Assembly: GCF_000003605.2 (NCBI RefSeq)
Contig: NW_003141830.1
Span: 23,433 to 35,162 of the forward strand
Source: Saccoglossus kowalevskii
Lineage: Eukaryota; Hemichordata; Enteropneusta; Harrimaniidae
DNA: 11,730 nucleotides
Direction: 5' to 3'
In this document: positions 1 to 7,806 of the stretch, in pieces
How positions within the stretch are numbered: position 1 is the first letter of the stretch
Layout of the letters: the number at the start of each line of letters is the position of its first letter
Notes under the pieces: model-generated
What the model saw: only the letters and a program-made list of their open reading frames with translations
Told to the model about the DNA's origin: nothing
Databases searched by the model: none
Made by a program: the position numbers and the translations under genes

Positions 1-970
1 GGGGAGGGTGTGGGGTTCTGTCATATTATTGCACGACTCGTGCATCGGGATTCCCATAGCGTTACGAAGCCGGGCAATACGAGGTATATGATAAAAGACT
101 GTTTTACACAACTTTGGCAAAAGATGGTGTGTCATTTACAAATATTATGAAGAGAAAGAAATGCCAATAAGTTGTCACCCAATCACGCTAATGATCTGTT
201 ATTGCAAACTTTTTCAGTTTGTCTATCAGTATGACACATTTAACTAACGAAATCCTGGGACAAGTCAATATAGATCGCACCTGTCAGTTTCTCGTTCCAT
301 ATTTGAAAAAGCTCAGGGTCACTATAAAACCTTGGCGACTATTTGGGGATCCTTACTTGATTACGAGGGTACACCGTTCGGATAAATGTGCTCATTTACG
401 AGTGTTACGACATGCACCATCGAATGTGTCCTGACATTTCATACTGTGTCAGTACAAACAATTTGTTTGGATAATTTTGTCTTTTATTATATAGAAATGT
501 ATATGACTGAATGAAATAAACTGAAAGGCAATCGCATCGTGATCTCCTATTTAGACCGTGCCCGAGTCCCCCTCTATTATTTGAAGTCTCCTGTTGAAAT
601 CGGTTTGACCCAAATTGTTCTAATCACGTAACGATCCCCAGTCGCGCTTAGCAATCAATTTAGCTGACAATGTTGGTTTTTGGAACATTATGGTGGTGAA
701 AGAAGTGATAGATTATTAGTATTTGGCGGTCAAAAACAATACCTATGTTAGCATGTGTTCTCATCAGATTGTATTTAAAGTGTAGTTTGTGTCAGTGTTG
801 AAACCGATTAACTCTTAATAGTGGTCCACTCAGTACATAGACATATTTAAAACCCATCTGGAAAATATTTGAAGATCTGGAGATAGCGACCAAGTGATAA
901 GGTTATATCCCAATATCAATTCCATAGATTATTTAAAATTACTGTATGTACTAGTAATAACGTCAATCAA
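1..970. other. Non-coding stretch, no gene recognised
   Basis: I recognise no gene here. The longest open frame (219-434, +, 71 codons) has no family motif, ordinary AT-rich codons and no splice context, and I do not call it. The first 90 bases are more GC-rich than what follows and contain a near-palindrome, GCACGACTCGTGC at 33-45, whose arms differ only at the centre. The sequence from about 470 onward is AT-rich with scattered AATAAA strings that have no gene attached. Confidence 0.5.
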
Positions 971-972
971 AG

Positions 973-1736
973 TGTCTGATTGGTGAAACGTTAACAGTAT
1001 GTCTCTAATTGGTTAAATGTTAACAGTATGTCTCTGATTGGTTAAATGTTCACAGTATGTCTCTAATTGGTTAAATGTTCACAGTATGTCTCTAATTGGT
1101 TAAATGTTCACAGTATGTCTCTGATTGGTTAAATGTTCACAGTATGTCTCTGATTGGTTAAATGTTAACAGTATGTCTCTAATTGGTTAAATGTTAACAG
1201 TATGTCTCTAATTGGTTAAATGTTCACAGTATGTTTCTGATTGGTTAAATGTTCGAAGTATATCTCTAATTGGTTAAATGTTCACAGTATGTCTCTAATT
1301 GGTTAAATGTTCACAGTATGTCTCTGATTGGTTAAATGTTAACAGTATGTCTCTAATTGGTTAAATGTTCACAGTATGTTTCTGATTGGTTAAATGTTCA
1401 CAGTATGTCTCTAATTGGTTAAATGTTCACAGTATGTCTCTGATTGGTTAAATGTTAACAGTATGTCTCTAATTGGTTAAATGTTCACAGTATGTTTCTG
1501 ATTGGTTAAATGTTCGAAGTATATCTCTAATTGGTTAAATGTTAACAGTATGTCTCTAATTGGTTAAATGTTCACAGTATGTCTCTGATTGGTTGAATGT
1601 TCACAGTATGTCTCTGGTTGGTTAAAAGTTAACAGGATAAGAGATTCTAATTGGTTAAATGTTAAAATTATAAGAGCCTCTGATTGGTTAAATGTTAACA
1701 TTATAAGAGACTCTGATTGATTAAATGTTAACACAG
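973..1736. repeat. Minisatellite: 26 tandem units with an inverted CCAAT box (29-bp, then 33-bp period)
   Basis: The core ATTGG(TTAAATGTT) recurs at 979, 1008, 1037 and so on every 29 bases without one indel to 1617, giving 23 units. Three more units follow at 1650, 1683 and 1716 with 33-bp spacing. Units differ at a few fixed sites: GATTGG versus AATTGG, TTAACA versus TTCACA, GTCTCT versus GTTTCT, and a rare TTCGAAGTATAT variant in the units at 1240 and 1501. Twenty-four of 26 units keep ATTGG, the reverse complement of a CCAAT box; those with CTGATTGGTT match the usual NF-Y consensus. The period is not a multiple of three and stops occur, so the array is not coding. It lies about 2.8 kb upstream of the DIPP exon. 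A function in transcription is inference only; a neutral minisatellite is the default reading. Confidence 0.97.
1612..1736. repeat. 33-bp period tail of the minisatellite
   Basis: In the last units the linker CAGTATGTCTCT is replaced by a longer one, of the form ATAAGAGNNTCT, which lengthens the period from 29 to 33. The unit at 1617 is transitional: it has GTTGG instead of ATTGG and already carries the long linker. The final unit at 1716 has ATTGATT and breaks off at ACACAG. The more divergent bases suggest an older edge of the array, while the interior is homogenised. Confidence 0.9.
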
Positions 1737-1739
1737 TCC

Positions 1740-3340
1740 CTCAAACAGTATGGGTTAATTCCATGTTGGCCAGTGCAACTATTATGTCCGAAAATTCTAG
1801 AATGTATAACATTATATGCTTTTTGCTGATAAGTGAGAGTAGACATTGAACTGAATCTTTTGAAGTCTTATCCCCAAGAAATAATCCCCGAATAGTTGAC
1901 GACGGAAAATGACGAAATCGACGTCACAAATTTATTAATTTCACTACGCATATTAATGGGCATGCTCATATTGTAAAGACAGCAACAAACAATGAATATG
2001 TATAACATTAAAAAAGTACTATTTAATAATTAAATAAAAAATATCAGATTTAGCTTTCTGGAAATATTATTAAAGACTGCAAACATCAAGGGGTAATATT
2101 GACTGCCACGGGGTCTAATTTAAAAAGTCCTCTATGTGAAACACGCCTTCTGGTCATATCGAACATCATTATAAGAAACACATGTTTTCTAGGATGTCCT
2201 TCTAGAAATATTACAATAAATATAACTGGATTTTTTGATGTGTAGAAGCAGCTTACAGCAAGGATATTTAATAACTTTGATTTGTACACGTTCAAACTTT
2301 TTGGGGGTTTGGTGACCAACTACAGAACAATAATTAAGAATCATTGCTCTGTAGTACTCAGAAAAAGATTGACCTGTACGTTTGGTAAAATCGGGACATT
2401 TGAATGCTTTAGAAACAATTAAATTGATTGTTGTTGGTGTGAATTCCGAGGTTCTTTAATAAAAGGCGGTGCAGTGATCGTCGCGCCGTGCTTCGTTTGA
2501 TATGAGACATTATATTATAGCATTATCAATACCAGTGGATTTTATGACGTCATTGCAGCAGATTATTCGCGATAATGTATTACATTATTGAGCATTAAGG
2601 CATGGATATGAATACAATGTTATTTTCGAAAACGAATAAAGAAGAAACTATTGAAAGAGAAGAGAAATTGTTAGATAACAAGTATTTAATACCAAAAATA
2701 GCATCAAATAAAACTGTCCATAACCAATAACAGCGGATTCCAATATCGAAATCAGACAATATTGTGAGGGAATTGTAGTCTGCTCTGTACGCTTACGCGC
2801 GTTCGGTCGAAGCGTTCCATCTCGTACGCGCGCTTCTAAATTCCGCGACTGATGCCGCTGTCCTTGTGGCCTCCTGATTCGTTCGCCCTATTGTGTTGAT
2901 GAAGTGAGATTAACCGAGGATAATTTATCCACGCAAATGCGATAAACGAAAGGGGGGTACAATGTATGCCTACGAGTACATAGAAATGAATTCGTTCTGT
3001 TTTTGTAGTGAGTAGTACTACACAATTTGCGAAACGAGATCGTATTCCCTCAGCGTCGACTCCCGGTAAATGTAACAGTCCGGGCACAGTTTGCATAAAT
3101 AAATGAAAGTATCCGTGTCCCCATGTGTGTATTTGTTTATTTATACAGTGAGATTAAAATAACTGTTGGCTCACCTTCTAGGATGGCTAACACTCACTAG
3201 CTTTCCGGTCATGTTCGTTCGCCCGCTTCAAAGTAGTCGTCAAATCCCCGCCCTGTCGTAGAATTTAAAATAACTACTAGTATTACACAGAAAGGACAGT
3301 TGCTAATAATATCTACCTTGATGGTTTGAAAACACTAGTG
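1740..3340. other. Intergenic stretch, no gene recognised; CpG-rich patch near 2780-3080
   Basis: Mostly AT-rich with no convincing exon. From about 2780 to 3080 CpG density rises clearly, with TACGCGCG occurring twice, at 2794-2801 and 2825-2832. A minus-strand open frame of 86 codons (2836-3096) covers this patch but shows no recognisable motif, and its product looks like translated non-coding DNA. The patch could be an unmethylated CpG cluster or an old repeat; nothing in the sequence decides between these. Confidence 0.45.
2545..2552. promoter_or_regulatory. Perfect CRE palindrome TGACGTCA
   Basis: TGACGTCA is the full cAMP-response element bound by CREB/ATF proteins. It stands alone, about 1.9 kb upstream of the probable start of the DIPP transcript. 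An 8-base motif has a fair chance of occurring once in a window this size, so this is a motif match only. Confidence 0.2.
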
Positions 3341-3353
3341 GGATGGGGTAACG

Positions 3354-3551
3354 ATGCAACTACGTGCATGTAACACGGGTACGCACCCCTACGGACAGTC
3401 GATCAAGCTGGACCACTGCGGCGATCTAGCGAAGTGCAAGGCCGCGGTGGACATCGATACGGCGTGCCAGTCACGGTGTGCCGTTCGCTCGGGCGATCAC
3501 TGCAATGCTACTCCACACCACGCATCAGTCACTCATTCACTCGCAATGTAA
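3354..3551 (+). CDS. Unidentified cysteine-rich open frame, possible exon
   Basis: I do not recognise a family. The first 50 residues contain six cysteines spaced C-x15-C-x5-C-x9-C-x3-C-x7-C, which would suit a small secreted disulfide-rich domain. The codons from about 3375 to 3500 are markedly coding-like for this AT-rich region (TAC, CAG, ATC, AAG, CTG, GAC, TGC, GGC, GTG), and the patch is a sharp GC island. There is no obvious signal peptide. The frame is closed upstream by TAG at 3336-3338, which could also be the end of an intron (CACTAG), although the pyrimidine tract is poor. The C-terminal 15 residues look like read-through into non-coding DNA. A GC-rich repeat fragment is the main alternative. 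Confidence 0.22.
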   Translation: MQLRACNTGTHPYGQSIKLDHCGDLAKCKAAVDIDTACQSRCAVRSGDHCNATPHHASVTHSLAM

Positions 3552-3609
3552 ATGAGTTCAATACAATAATATTTAATGAATTAAAACTAGTTTCTTTCTT
3601 AGTTTGCCC

Positions 3610-3635
3610 ATGGAACTATAGGTTTATAGTTCCAT
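3610..3635. repeat. Perfect 11-bp hairpin with a 4-base loop
   Basis: ATGGAACTATA (3610-3620) is followed by the loop GGTT (3621-3624) and the exact reverse complement TATAGTTCCAT (3625-3635). No poly-T tract or gene end accompanies it, so it is not called a terminator. A weaker stem of 7 bp (TTCACAG 3686-3692 with CTGTGAA 3701-3707) lies 50 bases downstream. Confidence 0.8.
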
Positions 3636-3796
3636 TTTTGAGATTGTGGAAACAATTTCTAGAAAGACATTTTAAATTATTCAGATTCACAGGCCAGTGA
3701 CTGTGAAACTACTTCGTTTACTGTAGATTTTTCTCTATTTTTTCCCGCTTTTTAGAGGCAGAAAATCCACTGGTAATGACAACGCTACAAAATAAT

Positions 3797-3901
3797 AACA
3801 ATAATGAACTCCCCGACAACCCATAATGGGCGAAAGCTCACTTTGTGCGACATATATGGAGCACAAAGTGTGCTTAAGTTGGTGGGTCGTTCATTATTGT
3901 T
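3797..3901. mobile_element. Palindromic MITE-like element, about 105 bp
   Basis: Thirteen-base terminal inverted repeats, AACAATAATGAAC (3797-3809) and GTTCATTATTGTT (3889-3901), match exactly. Inside them a second stem pairs 3835-3848 with 3861-3874 (AGCTCACTTTGTGC with GCACAAAGTGTGCT, one mismatch) around a 12-base loop. The sequence between the stems is partly complementary, with about 11 extra bases on the left that form CCCATAATGGG. The whole can fold into one long hairpin, as small non-autonomous DNA transposons do. I see no clear target-site duplication, because the right flank is a T-rich run, so the superfamily is open. An isolated structured sequence is the alternative. Confidence 0.55.
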
Positions 3902-4170
3902 TTTTGTTTTTTTTAACCCGTTCTAATGTTGCATCACGGATGGAATATACATCAATAGAAATAATACTTGTACTATTCTTAGCAACAAAGCTGATAAAAC
4001 AATAATCTCCGTACATATTAAATAGACCATCTGATACTTTAATGGCAATACATATCTAATAATCTCTAATTTACGCTCATCATTTCTTTATTTAACTTAT
4101 TTTAGTAGCCATATTAGGGGTCAAGTATTTGAAATCATAGGTGTCTCTGGACGAGTGTTACTAGTGCATT

Positions 4171-4178
4171 TTTCCCGC
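4171..4178 (+). promoter_or_regulatory. E2F-like site TTTCCCGC (one of two)
   Basis: TTTCCCGC matches the E2F consensus and lies about 260 bases upstream of the first ATG of the DIPP leader. An identical 8-mer on the same strand is at 3741-3748. No TATA box is visible near the presumed start; TCAGTT near 4347-4352 resembles an initiator but lacks supporting elements. The transcription start cannot be fixed from sequence. Confidence 0.2.
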
Positions 4179-4430
4179 TGTGTATTATCTGTATATTTTT
4201 ACATGTTTTTATACTATTCGTCAAGGTCAGACCTACCTCTAAATACTCTAACTAGATAGAGGCGCCTGGGAGACAATTTTCTAATTTCAACATTTTTTTG
4301 ATGGGGTGAAAGTTGGTTTCCATGAAGCACATTTGCGGAAATTCACTCAGTTACTTAATCCTGATTCAAGCTGGAATTTGATTCCGAATCCTTAACCGAA
4401 CCCGAGGCCAAGGTTGACTTGAACGTACAC

Positions 4431-4441
4431 CAAAATGGCGA
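4431..4441 (+). promoter_or_regulatory. YY1-like site over the first upstream ATG
   Basis: CAAAATGGCGA (continuing CAG) closely matches the YY1 site AAnATGGCGnC. In animals this element is often found just downstream of transcription starts on the sense strand, in leaders where its ATG can also start translation. Here it is in the sense orientation about 110 bases before the DIPP start codon, as expected for a core-promoter or leader element. Confidence 0.4.
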
Positions 4442-4515
4442 CAGTATTTGCTCGTCGTTCTTGTTTGAAAACAATGTCAGTAGATGTTTTAGCTGAACAT
4501 GCACACACACGATAG
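4435..4515 (+). CDS. Upstream ORF in the DIPP leader, 26 codons
   Basis: This short frame begins in strong start context (A at -3, G at +4) and runs 26 codons to TAG at 4513-4515. It is in a different frame from the DIPP coding sequence and stops 4 bases before the first in-frame ATG at 4520. Such an arrangement would make the main start depend on reinitiation or leaky scanning, so it may lower DIPP output. The peptide (starting MATVFARRS) has no recognisable family and need not be functional. If transcription starts downstream of 4435, or if the ATG only serves as part of a YY1 site, the uORF is not translated. Confidence 0.35.
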   Translation: MATVFARRSCLKTMSVDVLAEHAHTR

Positions 4516-4543
4516 CGATATGTCGAAACACAGTCCCGAGAAT

Positions 4544-4642
4544 ATGGTAAAAACAAAACCACATTCAGTTCGTACGTACGACGATGAAGGTTTCCGAAAA
4601 CGAGCTGCATGTCTGTGTTTTCGTAACGAAGAAGAAAACGAG
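4544..4642 (+). CDS. NUDT3: Exon 1 of diphosphoinositol polyphosphate phosphohydrolase (DIPP; NUDT3/NUDT4/Aps family)
   Basis: The 33 codons carry RTYDDEGFRKRAACLCFR followed by an acidic run ending in Glu33. From memory this is the N-terminal signature of the DIPP Nudix hydrolases, which cleave the beta-phosphate of PP-InsP5 and (PP)2-InsP4 and also act on diadenosine polyphosphates, mainly in the cytosol. Arg10 and the basic triplet at 18-20 correspond to substrate-phosphate contacts described for human DIPP1. The start at 4544 has strong context (A at -3, G at +4), and its MVKxKP opening resembles the fly protein. An in-frame ATG at 4520 could add eight residues. The exon ends at a phase-0 donor after Glu33, where human NUDT3 continues VLLV; the sequence past the donor does not match, so this is a spliced exon, not a retrocopy. 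The Nudix box belongs to later exons outside the window. Confidence 0.88.
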
Positions 4643-4648
4643 GTGAGC
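4643..4648 (+). other. Splice donor of DIPP intron 1
   Basis: GAG|GTGAGC matches the animal donor consensus MAG|GTRAGT at all but the last position and falls exactly where homology to DIPP proteins stops. Read-through without splicing would add ten codons (beginning VSVSYG) and end at TAA in GGTGGGTAA, giving only a short dead-end peptide. Confidence 0.82.
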
Positions 4649-5298
4649 GTATCATACGGTAGCCATGGTGGGTAACTGCCGGTTCCGGTAGCACAGTTTT
4701 ACACGATCTTATTTCCTGCCGTTTTCTTTAAAAATTGTGGATGTTAGTCATATTGCGTGCTGTCGTATCAGTTCAAAACAATCTCTGATCTAGACATGGT
4801 CTGTAACTTGACTCGTACTTTCTGTTCGAGCAATATCTATTGTCTCACTATATCATATATGACAACTTGAACAGGGAATTATGATTATACTACTAGTATT
4901 ATCCTTCTATTACCCTAAACATCATAATTCATTTTTTTTCAACTGTCCATGATGTATAGAAATGCTGTAATACTTCAACTTGTGCTATGCTCAATTCTAA
5001 GTCAAAGAATCGATACAACTGTAGAATATCAGGATCAGTCAGACTGCAATAGAAATATTCTGCATTTCTGTAGTAAAGAATAACGATATTATTAGTAGTT
5101 ACAGTGGGTACCGAAACTAACTAATCCTGAAAACTGCTATCTTTCTATTAAGGTAGCGAGAAGGGTTTTGTAACGTTTTCGAATAAAACATTCTCTGTCT
5201 GTTTTCTTGTTCAGAACAGTAATTTAGCTTATATATTTCAAAAGACTAAGTATAGAGGTACAAGTTCGCACAAACTGGACAGTCATTGTTTACATAAT

Positions 5299-5309
5299 GA
5301 TCACGTGAC
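5299..5309. promoter_or_regulatory. E-box GATCACGTGAC
   Basis: TCACGTGA is the palindromic core bound by USF and MITF/TFE-type bHLH-ZIP proteins. Ten bases further on stands AAAAAATGGCCAAC, which weakly resembles a YY1 site. A close relative, AAAAATGGCCAAAC, recurs near 5745-5758. The location inside the first intron would permit an enhancer or alternative promoter, but this is motif evidence only. Confidence 0.2.
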
Positions 5310-6198
5310 ATAAAAAATGGCCAACCTTGTAAAAATGACTAAGTCCGCAATTGCGAGAGCACACTGCGGAATTTCCTGGTGAAATTTACATCATGCATTA
5401 TCCGTAATCAAGTCCATTGAAATGTGTCCCCGGTAATCAAAAGACCTATTATTCCGATTTCTATGCAGGTTTGTTTTTTGTCCCCAAATAATTTCATACT
5501 TGACACCTTTAACAGACTATTATTCTGTGACAAAGCATTTTCTTTAAAAACCTGGACATATTTCGCACCATCATTATCTTTTGAACGATAACTGCGAGTT
5601 TGAATGTCCTAGTCCGAACGCACTTGATTTGGCAGCGGTCCCAATGAGTCGTACTCAGTCAAAACTTCAACTCGAGAAAAACGCGAAAAACAGTTTTGGT
5701 TAATAAAACACTGTATATTTGCTGTATTATTATAAATATACACTAAAAATGGCCAAACATCTTAACCACTTATATCATAGAACTCATACAGAGTGTAAGA
5801 TAATGAATAATTTCAAGCTCGAGCGTGAAAAATGAAGAAAACTGCTGGCATTTGAGACCGTACTCCAGGAACGTTCGGGTTTCTATTGTTATGCAAAAAC
5901 ACAACGAGGGATAATCCTCTGACAAACATTACTGTACTGTACACGCTGACAGTTTACAAACAAGCTAATCCTTCAAGTGTCTCTGATAAGAGATCTAATA
6001 AAACTGTTTTCATGGTGAAACAAAATGGCAGATGTTTGAAAAAAAATTGCTGTTTCAGAGTGCAACACTGAGTGGCAGATTTTTCTTTGCCTCGTCTGTC
6101 AACGCTTTCTTTCCTTCGCCATTGCGTTATAAAAATGGTATTAGTAAAATAGAATATTGACTTGGAAAATAAAACGATTTAAAAGAAAGTTGCGCAAA

Positions 6199-6370
6199 GT
6201 TACCGTACTTATTTCGCACAACCTCTCACCCGCTTCCGCTTTCCAATCACATTTTTCTCTCACTTTTGCGACCGCTTGTTGAATTCGACCGGACAATTTC
6301 CGCTTTATTTTCGACCGCGCACACCCCGAAATATCACCGCACGCCAGCCCACCCGCTAGCTCGCTCGCAT
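6199..6370 (-). repeat. Dispersed repeat, copy A (minus orientation)
   Basis: Read on the minus strand this GC-rich tract contains, in order, GCGAGCGAGC, AAGCGGTCG, AAAGCGGAAG and a 24-base end segment (6201-6224) that matches 21 of 24 bases of 7782-7805 on the + strand. The conserved order of blocks with indels between them suggests two old copies of one interspersed element. No RNA polymerase III boxes, terminal inverted repeats or poly-A tail were seen, so the class is unknown. A minus-strand open frame spans it but has no family motif. Confidence 0.45.
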
Positions 6371-7428
6371 TTAAAATTCGGACTAATAGAAACAAATTCC
6401 GAGATTCACATTGTCTTATAATTGTCTTTCTGGTTTTTATGAATGTTGAACAGCTGACAAAAGTTCAAATACTTTTTGTTTAAACTATCTATAATTATAT
6501 GCACGCAATCTGACCCTTTGACCTCGATTTGGCTTGGACTGAATATTTTATTTTAAACAATATTCTGACGTGAAATACAACATGTATTTCAACACAAGTA
6601 CGAGATGGTTGTCTGGGGTTTCTTTCCTGATTGTCGAGTCTTCGCGATGTGTTTTGTATAATTATTGTTGTTTTCCCCCGAGGCAAAGACAAGCTGAAGG
6701 ACTATGAAGCTAAATGGCAGTTCCATGCATGGGCTGAGTGAAAGGAAATATTTCTAAGCCTAAAATAAAACCAAATATTACACCTCTTTGTGTATTTGTT
6801 AGTTTTACATATGTTTTTCATGACAGTATGTCTGTAAATATCTAGAAAAATCTCGTCTTTTGTTGATAATTTCGATTGTTTGAAATGTCTGTCGACCGTG
6901 TCCCAATAATTTGTTTGGAATGTCGATCCCAGTTGGTTTCTCCATACTGAGTTTAGGAAGGGCGTCGATCAACACAATCGGCCGAGACAGGACAAACATT
7001 GACCCTAATCATTCATGGGGACCATGTCCGTAATATGTAGACTGAAACCCCAAATAATTAAACAAGTATTATTATTATAATATATATTTTATTTAACATC
7101 GCAAAACTACAACAGAGCTAGAGTTGTTTGCGGTGAAACAGCCGCCTTGAAGTCGATCCAACTTCAACTAGCCATTTCTTACCCTGAAATAAAAAAAAAT
7201 AAAAATTTGACGAAGAGCATCGGGGAAAATATTAATAATAATTCTTATCCATCGCTTGCTTTATTTTATTTGAATCCAGGATATTCAAGAGTTTTTTGGC
7301 ATTTGTTGGCAACTTCCGCGCTAAAAAAGATTGAAAATGTGGGTGTGGTTCTTTTGCGAGGTCCTGTTGATAATACAGACAAATATGGCTCTGTGACCCA
7401 GGTCGTGCTCCGATCATGTGACTTTCAG

Positions 7429-7435
7429 CCAATCA
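7429..7435 (+). promoter_or_regulatory. CCAATCA box beside a CATGTG E-box
   Basis: CCAATCA (7429-7435) is a good NF-Y site. About ten bases upstream is ATCATGTGAC (7413-7422), an E-box flank, and near 7340 is GGGTGTGG, a KLF-like box. This cluster is mildly promoter-like, but no coding exon or initiator follows on either strand, so I rate it low. Confidence 0.15.
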
Positions 7436-7690
7436 ATGATGTTGTAACAAAGCATATTTGACGCTGAGATACATTTGTCCACGGCGAATCAGTTTTCTCT
7501 GCAAGTTGTGGAAATAAAGTAAACCAGAGTAAGGCCGATGATTAGATTTACAACTATTAGATTTGAAGTGTCGTTCAGAATTTAATAACAGTTAATACTA
7601 GTTGTATGTTCACACTTTACTATCAAAACCACCATTTCGATCACTCATGTGCCAGTGATCAGTGTTTGGGCGAGCGGTCGGTGTTTCAAT

Positions 7691-7806
7691 GAGCGAGCGA
7701 GCGAAAAAAAACGCGATTAAAATGCAGTCGGTTTCCGGTTGGACAAGTGATTAAGTGATAAGCGGTCGATGTAAAAGCGGAAGGTTGGGCGAAATGAGTA
7801 CTGTAT
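7691..7806 (+). repeat. Dispersed repeat, copy B (plus orientation)
   Basis: The tract starts with GAGCGAGCGAGCG followed by an A run, then carries AAGCGGTCG, AAAAGCGGAAG and the segment 7782-7805 in the same order as copy A at 6199-6370 read on the minus strand. The two copies are thus in inverted orientation about 1.3 kb apart. Copy B is shorter in the middle. Nothing shows its ends or target-site duplications. Confidence 0.45.

Noticed and set aside
219-434. 71-codon + ORF as a gene
   Set aside because: No family motif, no codon bias and no supporting signals.
973-1736. CRISPR array
   Set aside because: Units are contiguous with no unique spacers, and the context is eukaryotic; this is a minisatellite.
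2086-2319. 77-codon minus ORF as a gene
   Set aside because: No family motif; base composition is the same as the surrounding non-coding DNA.
3434-3700. 88-codon + ORF overlapping the cysteine-rich frame
   Set aside because: Its codons are less coding-like, and the C-terminal half runs into AT-rich DNA; the 3354 frame is the better candidate in this island.
4355-4564. 69-codon minus-strand ORF
   Set aside because: Also overlaps the leader and exon 1 in antisense, with no motif.
4544-4670. Processed retrocopy of DIPP
   Set aside because: A retrocopy would continue with the exon 2 sequence (VLLV...); instead homology ends exactly at a GTGAGC donor.
4392-4694. 100-codon minus-strand ORF
   Set aside because: It is the antisense shadow of the DIPP leader and exon 1; the + strand has a family match and a splice donor, the minus product has none.
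7147-7461. 104-codon + ORF
   Set aside because: It begins with TTG, not ATG, has no recognisable motif or splice context and looks like translated AT-rich DNA.
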